A DNA stretch of 30,840 nucleotides from Mucidula mucida (Eukaryota > Basidiomycota > Agaricomycetes > Agaricales > Physalacriaceae): positions 1 to 30,840 of the forward strand of contig JADNYV010000413.1 in assembly GCA_015501055.1 (NCBI GenBank), given 5' to 3'. A model generated the notes under the pieces. The model was not told the DNA's origin. It saw only the letters and a list, made by a program, of their open reading frames with translations, and made no database searches. A program made the position numbers and the translations under genes. Shown piece after piece: positions 9,180 to 17,676 of this stretch; positions within the stretch are counted from its first letter, which is position 1, and each line of letters opens with the position of its first letter.

Positions 9180-10844
9180 ATGTCCGGCCCGTCCACGTCC
9201 ACACCAGTCCCGCGCATGCGCGCCACTCCCAACAACGCCACCGCCCCACACCAGAATATGCAAGATTGGAAGCAGACACTCCGTCCTCCCCCACGCGACA
9301 TGCGCCCCCAGACACTCGACGTCACAGGCACGCGCGGGACAGCATTCGAGGATATGCCGCTGAGGAGGGAGCTGTTGATGGGGATATACGAAGCTGGCTT
9401 TGAGAAGCCGAGTCCGATCCAGGAAGAGGTGTGTGTTTCCCTTCTTCTTCGTCTTCCCCCGTAGCTCACAGATGGCAGGCCATACCGATCGCGCTAAAAG
9501 GACGCGACGTACTCGCACGCGCCAAGAATGGCACAGGCAAGACGGCCGCATTTGTCATCCCCGCTTTGGAGCAGGTCGTTGTTGAAGGGCCGGCTGATGT
9601 GGAGGCGGGAAAGGTACATGGGATACAGGCGTTGTTACTCGTCCCGACGAGGGAGTTGGCATTGCAGACGAGTCAGGTGAGGGGCTATGCTTCGTTCCTC
9701 TTCGCGGCGTACTCAACTCTTGCAGGTATGCAAAACACTGTCGAAACATATGGGGTCGCTTAATGTCATGGTAACTACGGGGGGGACGACGCTCAAGGAC
9801 GATATCCTCCGTCTCAGTCAACCAGTACACGTACTCGTCGGTACTCCGGGGCGTATACTCGATCTCGCGGGAAAGGGCGTCGCTGATCTGAGCAAGGTCA
9901 AGGTGTTTGTGATGGACGAGGCGGATAAACTGTTGAGTCCCGAGTTTGCGCCCGTTATGGAGCAGTTGCTCGGCTATGTGAGGGGAGAGCAGTTGAGGAA
10001 TGTGCAGGTTATGCTTTTTAGTGCTACGTTTCCCGTTATTGTCAAGGATTTCAAGGTGTGTCTTCTTCTTTCTGCTCTTCGGTAGCTGACATGGTACAGG
10101 ATAAACATATGAGGGACCCGTACGAGATTAATCTTATGGACGAGCTGACGCTACGGGGTGTCACTCAGTATTATGCATACGTCGAGGAGAAGCAAAAGGT
10201 CCATTGTTTGAATACTCTCTTTAGCAAGGTGCGTGGTCGACGGCTGTGACGCGCAGATGCTGACGTTTATCTTCAGCTTCAAATCAATCAGTCGATTATT
10301 TTCTGCAATAGTACCAATCGAGTCGAGTTGTTGGCCAAGAAGGTATGTCTCCTCCCCATCCACGTCCTCTTCTAATACCTTTGCAGGTCACCGAACTCGG
10401 ATACTCGTGCTTCTACTCGCATGCCAAGATGCTCCAGAGCCACCGTAACCGCGTCTTTCACGATTTCCGCCAGGGCGCATGTCGCAACCTTGTCTGCTCA
10501 GATCTCTTGACCCGTGGTATCGATATTCAGGTGCGACTCCCTCCTTTTCTTCCCTTCTTCTCTCACCCCCTCCCCAGGCCGTGAACGTCGTCATCAACTT
10601 TGATTTCCCAAAGTCGAGCGAGACGTATCTCCATCGCATCGGTCGTTCGGGGCGGTTTGGACATTTGGGGTTGGCCATCAATCTGGTGACGTATGAGGAT
10701 CGCTTTGCGATGTATCGTGTGGAGCAGGAGTTGGGTACGGAGATTCAGCCGATTCCGAGTGTTATTGAGAGGGGGTTGTATGTTGGGGAGGTTGCGCCCC
10801 CGCAGGATAAGGAGGAGAAGAAGGGGCAGGTCGCGAGGGCGTAG
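9180..10844 (+). CDS. DHH1: ATP-dependent RNA helicase DHH1/DDX6 type
   Basis: Exons 9180-9428, 9479-9676, 9726-10055, 10100-10228, 10277-10342, 10387-10530 and 10578-10844 give 460 residues; the six introns are 44-50 nt. Domain 1 has the Q-motif ([14 protein letters not shown]), Walker A AKNGTGKT (98-105), [20 protein letters not shown] (213-216) and SAT (248-250). Domain 2 has [26 protein letters not shown] and [10 protein letters not shown] (391-400). [11 protein letters not shown] and the MQDWK start segment mark the DHH1/DDX6/Me31B subfamily rather than eIF4A. The family activates decapping and represses translation in P-bodies, working with Pat1, Edc3 and Lsm1-7. The tail after residue 440 is short and charged (KEEKKGQ), without the Gln/Pro-rich extension of yeast Dhh1. 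Hairpin repeat arrays flank the gene on both sides. Confidence 0.96.
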
Positions 10845-11037
10845 AGGGGAGGGGGCAGGAGGAGTGAGGAGCAGAGGAGTGCGGCGCTTGTGGAGGGGTG
10901 TGGTTAGTTGCGCCAGGGAGGGAGTACTTGCATTCGTTTAGTTGTGATGGGTCAATGATGATGATGTGCTTTGCGATTATACGTTGGAGAGCGAATTCTG
11001 CCTTGAAATTCGTAGAGATTGATACGGTGTCGTTCGC

Positions 11038-11097
11038 CTCTGTCGTAGCTCAACGGCTACATCGAGAGGATAACCAGTAACAACACGTGCGCTTTTT
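11038..11097 (+). repeat. Hairpin/T-run element, right copy 1
   Basis: CGTAGC, loop TCAACG, GCTACA, with outer CTC/GAG pairing possible; T5 at 11093-11097. Confidence 0.7.
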
Positions 11098-11164
11098 AGT
11101 CTTCTTTATATATGTACTGCCGTGTTTTCTTTACGGAGGTTGGTTGTCTTGGGGAATGTGCATG

Positions 11165-11220
11165 TCCTTGTAGCTCAGCGGCTATATCATGACGTGTCTT
11201 TGGTGATTGGCGGATTTTTT
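11165..11220 (+). repeat. Hairpin/T-run element, right copy 2
   Basis: TTGTAGC, loop TCAGCG, GCTATAT; T6 at 11215-11220. Confidence 0.7.
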
Positions 11221-11363
11221 GCACCCCCCCCACGAGAGCTTCATGCTTACCACCCCATAGCTGGCCTAGACTCTGAGTCTTTCATGCACCGCCAACTGAT
11301 GTATGCGTCGAGTCGATTGATGTAGGAACAGGCTACCAGTAAGCCTGATGTGCTTTTCTTGTA

Positions 11364-11427
11364 TCTCCAATGTAGCTCACCGGCTATATGGACTCGGAGA
11401 TGCTTACACAGAAAAGGCTTGTTTTTT
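11364..11427 (+). repeat. Hairpin/T-run element, right copy 3
   Basis: TCTCCAATGTAGC, loop TCACCG, GCTATATGGA; T6 at 11422-11427. Confidence 0.75.
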
Positions 11428-11703
11428 GCCTGAGGTTCGTGCGCTTCATCCTTTGCGGCGGCGAGCTTGTTTGGACATCTCAAATGGCACCAAGCAGAGT
11501 GGATGGTCGTGGATTTTTTTTTTCTTGGTGCTTGAATGGTTTTTTTGAATTGTGGACCTCGAGGGGAGGAAATGCAGATGCTCCCTATGTGGCATCATGT
11601 ATTTATTTGTTGAACGGTGGGGCCTGATTCCTTTCCTAGAACTGCTTGGGTGTCGGTACGATGCTGAGGTTCCATTGTTTTTGTGGCAGTCTCCTTGTAA
11701 GGA

Positions 11704-11768
11704 TCTCCAATATAGCTCATTGGCTATATGGAGATGCTAAACGGGGGAACTTCAGATTATTTTTTTTT
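11704..11768 (+). repeat. Hairpin/T-run element, right copy 4
   Basis: TCTCCAATATAGC, loop TCATTG, GCTATATGGAGA: a 12 bp stem with one bulged A, the best hairpin of the set. T9 at 11760-11768. Confidence 0.8.
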
Positions 11769-11881
11769 ACTTTTCTGATGTTCGTTGCCCACCCGCACCA
11801 AGCAGAGGGTACTGACCAGCATTTTGCTCCAGTTTTGGACTTGCTTTCCATCCGGGGTTTGCGCGGCACCCCAACTGGTGG

Positions 11882-11946
11882 TCTCCCTGTAGCTCAACGG
11901 GTTATAGTGAGTACTGATTGTCTATATCCGACTCATTTTTTTTTTT
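11882..11946 (+). repeat. Hairpin/T-run element, right copy 5
   Basis: TCTCCCTGTAGC, loop TCAACG, then GGTTATAG, which weakens the stem; T11 at 11936-11946. Confidence 0.65.
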
Positions 11947-12147
11947 GGTTCTGAGTACACATGCTCTGGGGGTGTGTGTGGCGTGTCTTGGTAGCTTGGT
12001 GACGTGTCTTGGAGCTTGAATGGTTTTTTTTTTAGCACTCCGGGGCGAGTTCTTAACCTGTTTAATGGCGGGGGCGCGTGAAGTGGACTTTGGGCAGGAT
12101 TCTCATCATGATGCTTGGTTTGAATCCGCGGACCGCGAGATTGATTA

Positions 12148-12196
12148 TCTCCGTATAGCCTAATGGCTACATTGAGCTCTCCGTTCGCAACTTTTT
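12148..12196 (+). repeat. Hairpin/T-run element, right copy 6
   Basis: TCTCCGTATAGC, loop CTAATG, GCTACAT; T5 at 12192-12196. GTTCGCAAC in the spacer is a partial match to a pol III B-box. Confidence 0.65.
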
Positions 12197-12301
12197 CAAT
12201 CCGACGTGGAACTACTTCGTGTTCCCTTTACCTTCTTGCCATCTTCTCGGAATCAATGGCCAGGGATGCTTGTGTCTTTTCCAAGACAAGAATGTACAGC
12301 G

Positions 12302-12360
12302 TCTGCCTGTAGCTTAACGGCTATATTTCGGAGTACTCATACTTGTTGAGATTGTTTTTT
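12302..12360 (+). repeat. Hairpin/T-run element, right copy 7
   Basis: TGCCTGTAGC, loop TTAACG, GCTATAT; T6 at 12355-12360. Confidence 0.7.
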
Positions 12361-12791
12361 CTGCGTGTGTCGGAGCGCTTAGTAGTGGTTTTTTGTTTTT
12401 TTGCTTGTGCGGTGCTCTGTCCTTAGAGTCTGTTATGCAGATGTGCCACTTTCCTAGCGCTCCCGGATACCATGGCTCGCAATGCCTTTTTTTCTTTTAT
12501 TCAATTCTACTCTGACGAGTTAACTTACTCGCCCTCATGACCGCAATCATCGACTGGGCGTAGACCGTGACTCGCAGCACAATTTACGTACTGTTGAATC
12601 AAGGATGAGGAGAAGAAGAAGAAGGGCAAGTGCTCCCACGGTCACAGAGCCTAGATGTTTTGCTCCGTGTTCCCTCTCCTGAACACGATTCCTCTTTTCT
12701 CTCGATTCACTATCCTCAGGACGATTTGCTGGTATACTAAGCCGACCACTCATAGGGTCTGTCCGATACCTTGTCAGCTCGTCGCTTCCCA

Positions 12792-12846
12792 TCTCCGTGT
12801 AGCTTGACGGCTATATCAAGTTGAGATGATTCGTTTTCTGATTTTT
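12792..12846 (+). repeat. Hairpin/T-run element, right copy 8
   Basis: TCTCCGTGTAGC, loop TTGACG, GCTATAT; T5 at 12842-12846. Confidence 0.7.
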
Positions 12847-12955
12847 CTTTCGTCTTACTACAATGAAGGGTGAATGAAGTATACCAGTGACCACTCTAGC
12901 TCTTCCTCGTGCCGCGGATGCGCTCAAAACGTTTACGCAACGGAGAGGTCGCTCC

Positions 12956-13573
12956 ATGTCTCCACATAGCTTACCAGTTATCTCGGAATGTGTGGTATCT
13001 GTTCGCGCAGTCTTTTGTACATCCGCGCCGTCCTCGTTCTACTCCGATTTGCTGTACAACACAAAGTTCAAAGGTAATTGGTCGCCACTATCAGAGATTC
13101 GCACACATGCACCGTCGGCGTCGGATCGTCATTCGTCTTCTGTTGTCCTTCCTCGTCAACAATGTAACATATACGCAGAGTTACAGGAGGATGAAGCGTG
13201 GGAAAACGGCAAGGGCTTCCGGCACGTCCCTGCAAGCGAGCGCTTTGGCTTCCGACCAGCATCTAACGAGCTTATTGTAACGCGCCTGCGATGGCGCCCA
13301 TGGAGACGATATGGAGAAACGATAATATGGGATCCCGAGAACGACTATCGACGGTGTGTCTCCTTTGTCTCGTCCCCCTACCGCCGCTCATTATTTTCTA
13401 GGACCAAGCGCAATGCGACCATTCGTACGGCTGACGTTGGCGATGATGGCGTCCTTGAGCTATGCACTTACGAGCTTCCACGGCCTCTAAACTCCTGGCT
13501 CTGTGCCCGCCTTGCCCGCACTCTTTCCGAAGAAATCATTCGACGATGGCGTGATAGCCTGCATCTGAGCTAG
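12956..13573 (+). CDS. Conserved-looking protein of unknown function, three exons
   Basis: Exons 12956-13073, 13179-13353 and 13402-13573 give 154 residues. The 105 nt first intron is longer than its neighbours; the second is 48 nt, a multiple of 3, so reading through it is also open. The core is strongly protein-like: FRHVPASERFGFRPAS, LRWRPWRRYGETIIWDPE, then a C-terminal helix pair (NSWLCARLARTLSEEIIRRW). I recognise no named domain. The start is doubtful: ATG 12956 lies at the edge of a degenerate hairpin repeat, so the first exon may be partly repeat-derived, and the true start could be further upstream or in another exon. Confidence 0.6.
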   Translation: MSPHSLPVISECVVSVRAVFCTSAPSSFYSDLLYNTKFKGNWSPLSEIRTHAPSASDRHSSSVVLPRQQCNIYAELQEDEAWENGKGFRHVPASERFGFRPASNELIVTRLRWRPWRRYGETIIWDPENDYRRCVSFVSSPYRRSLFSRTKRNATIRTADVGDDGVLELCTYELPRPLNSWLCARLARTLSEEIIRRWRDSLHLS

Positions 13574-14440
13574 CGCCGGTTTCCTGACTTTCGCCGACAT
13601 GCTTTTCTCAAAGCTGAGAGATGCAAGCTGTCTGATATCGCGATCTCATCATTCATCCAACTCTCCGCGATGTATGCGTATAAAACGCGTGGAGGACGAA
13701 ATAGAGCAGCGGTTTACATCCTTCCTTCCGTTTGAGCCCTTCTGATCCACCGACTAGGTAGTTCTTGTCCCCACTACTACCCTCGCCCACTTGGACGGGA
13801 TCGTTCATGCCGTCGATCCATCGTTTGCTGTCCATCGCAGTAAGTGATTCTCCGTATCAATATCGCATCTACATGTAGCTGTTACATATCATATCATGAT
13901 TGTGATGTGCTGTCCGCGGACGCGATTGTTACGCGGTTGATGAAGCAGCTGTAGATATATATGGGCGACTCTGGGTTTACGCCGAGGTCCTTTGAATTAC
14001 CCCGCATCCAATTTGGGGTTCGTAAGTCCATCTCCCAAGCTGACTGCGCTTACAGCTAGATGACAGTGCCGGCAATTGATTACGATCCCTATTCGCTGCC
14101 GTGTCCGAACTCCTCTTTGTCTCCTGCCTTTCAGCATACCTTTGTTCTCTGTTCTCTTTCACAATCGACATCGATAGTGCCTCGTGTTGCGCTATTATCC
14201 TACCAGCGTGTGGCGAGGCTCGAAGAACAAAGACGTGGACCTTCCACGCCTTTCCACAGCGTCACGGAACAAAAGGCCAGGTACACGCTCCGTATTACGT
14301 CACCGCCGATACTATCCCTATAAAAGGCGGTCCCCTCCAAGCGCCTCCATCTGATTCCCCATCACGCCAGTGGCAACCGAGTAACTAATCGAACATACAC
14401 GTTTTTCTCTTTCATCTTTTACCCTTACTCGTACTACGAA
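13574..14440. other. Intergenic region, about 870 bp
   Basis: The right part is the promoter of the gene at 14441: TATAAAAG at 14319-14326 and a CRE-like TTACGTCA at 14295-14302. A second TATA-like site is at 13679-13685. A minus-strand frame of 60 codons at 13653-13835 has a coding-like start (MDSKRWIDGMNDP) but no recognised domain, and I do not call it. Confidence 0.4.
14319..14326 (+). promoter_or_regulatory. TATA box of the gene at 14441
   Basis: TATAAAAG 115 nt upstream of the ATG, with a CRE-like TTACGTCA (14295-14302) 16 nt further upstream. The pair suggests a TATA promoter with a bZIP/ATF-type site; the bZIP role is inference. Confidence 0.55.
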
Positions 14441-15007
14441 ATGCCAGCAGCACGCACGCGACGGGTTACACGCTCATCTGCTTCGGCAGCCAAAGCATCT
14501 TCGTCATCATTACCATTACCTTCCTCGTCATTACTCTCATCCAAGAAAATGTCTCCGCATATCAAGCTCCGCCGTGTTACGCGCGAGGAACTCAACGGGT
14601 GGTGGAGCGGGAGTGACTCCGAGGTTGAGGATGCGCTACCACAGCGCATCGACGAGCCATGGCCTTACATGTTCCAGGTATATCTCGTGCTTTCCGTCTC
14701 GATAAGTGCTCATACCTAGATAGCCCGGCGACAGTGTGTGGATACGCACAGCGGGAGGGAACTGGCATCGCGGGCGAGTGTCAGCGCAGACTGCACGAAA
14801 GGGTGTCATTTCGCGACAGGTAAAACTTTCTATGTTTCTAGTCAGGCTGGCGGGACTGACACGTTGACTTAGCGTGGCGCGGAGGGCTTCTTCTATTCGG
14901 TGGTCTTTAATGAGCGGCTGAGGAAATACTTTGCACCGCTGAATGGAGATATCAAGCCGGACTCTCGACATACGCGAGAGTTGTTGGAGGGCGCAGGGGT
15001 GCTGTAG
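14441..15007 (+). CDS. Small protein with a Tudor/SH3-like motif pattern, three exons
   Basis: Exons 14441-14677, 14724-14819 and 14873-15007 give 155 residues. The first 45 residues are basic and Ser-rich. The core reads PGDSVWIRTAGGNWHRGRVS, then EGFFYSVVFNERLRKYFAPL, then NGDIKPDSRHTRELLEGAGVL. The V-W-x-R-x-x-x-G-x-W-x-x-G-x-V pattern followed by a strand with conserved Lys-Tyr-Phe resembles small beta-barrel (Tudor/SH3-like) folds and recurs in basidiomycete proteins of unknown role. The 14678-14723 intron was ended at the second of two close AGs because only that choice keeps the core in frame. Confidence 0.7.
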
Positions 15008-16462
15008 GTGCTTGTGTGGCGTCGGTATCTGTGATCTTAGACTCGTATAGACGTTTTAGTAGACGACTATTATAGAAATCCTCCGATATAATATGTAATG
15101 TTTTGTGAGGCTTCCCGAATAGTCCACCTGCCGCCAGTGTAAACGTGTAACGTGTTTCTTCCTTATGTAGTCATGTCGCGACTTTCGCCATCGCATTTGA
15201 TACAAAGGGAGGTTTCCTTACGTTATATGAGGAAAAAGCTTTCTGAATATCAGTTCAGGTATCACCGAAGAAAACGTCTGGCCAGCGAACGCTTCCATTT
15301 ACTGAGCGTGTCATTGTCCATAAGATTCCGAACATGAGATCACGTACCAAGGAAGCCCACGTTATTCCTAACAGAAGTCGTCGAGTGGGTTTGCCGGCAG
15401 CAAAAGTAATCAAGTACAGGGCCGTGTTGTCTCGGACAAGAAACGAAGTAAACACCGTTACTTACTTGTACGTCAATCCTATGTGTATATACCACTCTCT
15501 GTTTCTTGTATCGCGTCCCTCAAGGAATGGATAGCCGTTCATTCTTGCGTTGTAGTTGTGCGCGCGTCATGGGAAATACGCACAAGAATACACTGGTAAC
15601 CGTCCCGATATGGTGTAGAGTTGACATGGATGAATACGAGAACAGGTGCTGAAGCGGGAGTGACTCCTTCAGTTGAAGGTAGACGCGGGCAGTAGTTTTA
15701 TATGGAGGATTGTGCGGTTTTCTACTACACCGTTGTCGAGTCTATGCCTTGATTGATTTAAATATGATTCCGAAGACGGGGAGGTGAAGTGACTGCCGGC
15801 ACGGACAGTGAGATGATAGAGCAAAGGCCAACTCACATATGCTACTTTTCTAGATCAACATCGAACGGTTCGGAGGAATGTAGATAGAGCAGTTCAGGGC
15901 TGACCCAGAAAGAAGAGGCGATGCAAGTGGTCAAGTGCAAAGCGTCCATCCCCACATAACACCTCAGGTTTTTCTAGGCACTCTCCCTCCCAAAATGGAA
16001 TACTTATCTGGCTCGAGGCATGGTGGCATATGGGACGAAGAAGGGCTTTGGTGTGATTATGCGGGCTTCAACAAGCGGAGTTGAGGAAAGTCCTGTACGC
16101 GGAGTTAATCCTCTGCTGTAGGTCAGCCATGACTGATTCGCATCCCCTTCCCTCGTTTCTCCTCTCACCCCAAGCGCCGATTTGAACAGATCGCACAAGG
16201 CCTACAACCCAGTTATACTGTAAGAAGTGAGGCCGCTCAGTGACGAGCTGCATAGCAAGTGTGGCGCCAAGGTCGGTGTGTCTGTCGCCAACCATCTGGT
16301 AGAGGGCTTCGATACATAACGCGTCCAGTCGTTTCAAGGTGAGCGTAATTGACACTAAAAAGACTGTCTGGATTCGAACCAGACAGCCTGTGGGGGCCGA
16401 CTCGGCATCAACGTGTCATCTCGATCAGGTTCTGAATCCTTCGCCTTGTTCCACCAACATCA
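15008..16462. other. Intergenic region, about 1.4 kb, with one weak ORF
   Basis: No clear gene is seen. A minus-strand frame at 16355-16068 (95 residues, starting MSITLTLKRLDAL) has coding-like codons in its first half up to a possible donor at TTACAG|gtataa, then loses that quality. It could be the first exon of an unplaced gene or a relic. Next to it is the tRNA-arm-like hairpin at 16357-16406. Confidence 0.3.
16357..16406 (-). other. tRNA T-arm-like hairpin with B-box and T5 run (possible tRNA or SINE relic)
   Basis: On the minus strand, CTGTCTGG, loop TTCGAAT, CCAGACAG form a perfect 8 bp stem holding the canonical T-loop and B-box (GGTTCGAATCC). It is followed directly by CTTTTT-type terminator sequence (A5 on plus at 16357-16361). 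A small stem GCCG-ACT-CGGC lies at 16396-16406. No matching 5' acceptor strand, D-arm or anticodon stem is found upstream, so it is not an intact tRNA. Confidence 0.4.
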
Positions 16463-17676
16463 TGCAGCTCCCTGGAGAACTCTGGATCGAACTATTCACT
16501 ATTGCCGTCTTATCCGATTTTCCTTGACCTATACGCGAGGACAGACAAAGACCATCGCGCGAACTCTACCATCTCCTATCCGTTTGTCGCACCTGGTATG
16601 CCCTCATCACCAGCACACCGCTTCTCTGGACGAAGATCCAGGTCGATGAAGAGAACATCTAGAGACGACTGTACTCCGTTCCGGCACGCACCTACCTCTC
16701 CAGCTGCATTTATTCCATGATCCTCCTGGAGAAGTGCCCTGTGAGGACCTGCGCGTCACCAGTCTCTGCATCCACGCAGCAAGCCAAAACTGGTTTGGAC
16801 TCGATGAATATTCCATTCGGGTAGCAGTGTCTTCGTGCTCCCACCCCCATCCACATTCCCCCGCCTCCGCGTCTTGCAGGTTATCGGCAAGGTGTCGTTG
16901 TTCTCCGTGGAGTCTGCCGATTGGTCGAATTTGAATGATCTGATTGTAGACTCGACAGCGACAAAGGATGGTCCGCATACCGGTCTAGTCCGCAACGTCG
17001 TCGCTGATGGAGACACTGGTGGTGAGGGCGCAGATCTTTCACTGTGACGCCCAAAATGTTACGCCAATCGTCTTGGAGAAGCTGCAGCATCTAGTTCTGG
17101 AGTCGCCTAGTCAAGGACATCCCCGCCATCTACTACAGCAGCTCATCGCGCCCAATTTCCTGCCTGACTCAGTGTCATCGGCAGGGTACCGGATGAGGAC
17201 GACACTTATCGTATCCACGTCCACAGTCACCGTTTATCGCACTGACCAGGCGGTGCCTTCATCTCGGCCGTTACCACACGTTTTCGACCAGCTTCCTTTT
17301 TACGCTGAGCGTCAGCATGCGGTTCATCACACATCTGCGCGTCAGCGTTATCACGACGACGGAGATGTCGAGGATCCGGGTCCGGATGTGCACGATGTTG
17401 GAAGGGATGTGCGCGCTTGAGGATGTGTATCTGGAATCAAAGTGGCATGTGGTTATGGGGATGATACAGGGTCTACAGGACGCCTCTGTGAATGGACGTA
17501 GCATTGATGGAGACATAGACTGGTGTCCAAGGTGGAGGCGATTGGAGATCAATGTCGTAGCTCGTTCACCGAGAGGGTGTATACGATGGATGTGCGAAGG
17601 TGCGCTGATAGAGCTGATTTGTTCACGACGGGCTCCTCTAGAGATACAGCGCCTGGGGGTGCTTGCGAAAGTGTAA
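16463..17676 (+). pseudogene. Decayed F-box/LRR-like gene
   Basis: The opening MQLPGELWIELFTIAVLSDFP is a good F-box start. The same frame, after a TGA (about 16526), continues with RELYHLLSVCRTWYALITSTPLLW, the conserved second half of the domain, then meets TAG at about 16658. Later homologous-looking stretches lie in other frames: RSGTHLPLQLHLFHDPPGE, FPRLRVLQVIGKVSLF, ETLVVRAQIFHC, VLEKLQHLVLESP, and an open C-terminus ending at 17676 (CALEDVYLESKWH to LGVLAKV). Frame changes are not at introns with good splice sites, so at least two stops and three frameshifts indicate a pseudogene. Sequencing error could explain one but hardly all. Confidence 0.7.

Larger units (their letters stand above)
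11038..12986 (+). repeat. Right array of hairpin/T-run elements (plus-strand orientation)
   Basis: Eight well-formed copies and one degenerate copy read on plus, starting about 190 bp after the DHH1 stop. Hairpin tops lie near 11046, 11170, 11372, 11712, 11890, 12155, 12311, 12800 and 12967. Each of the first eight is followed 22-35 nt later by T5-T11. Copies are 120-490 bp apart. Other blocks are shared between units: CACCAAGCAGAG at 11490 and 11798, and CTTGAATGGTTTTTTT at 11531 and 12016. This suggests decayed units longer than the hairpin itself. Except for the repeat units, 10845-12955 holds no gene that I can support. Confidence 0.8.

Noticed and set aside
8506..9315. Minus-strand ORF of 269 codons across the DHH1 start
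   Set aside because: It overlaps the hairpin array, the promoter and the first DHH1 exon, has no recognised domain and is low-complexity in composition.
9429..9478. Extra hairpin repeat inside DHH1 intron 1 (GTAGCTCAC)
   Set aside because: The word is explained by the intron branch site (CTCAC) before the acceptor, and there is no second arm.
6639..12986. CRISPR-like array
   Set aside because: Copies are separated by irregular distances, repeats are imperfect, the arrays flank an intron-rich eukaryotic gene and no cas-like gene is present.
16340..16440. Complete tRNA gene on minus
   Set aside because: Only the T-arm and terminator are present; no 5' acceptor strand or anticodon arm could be paired.
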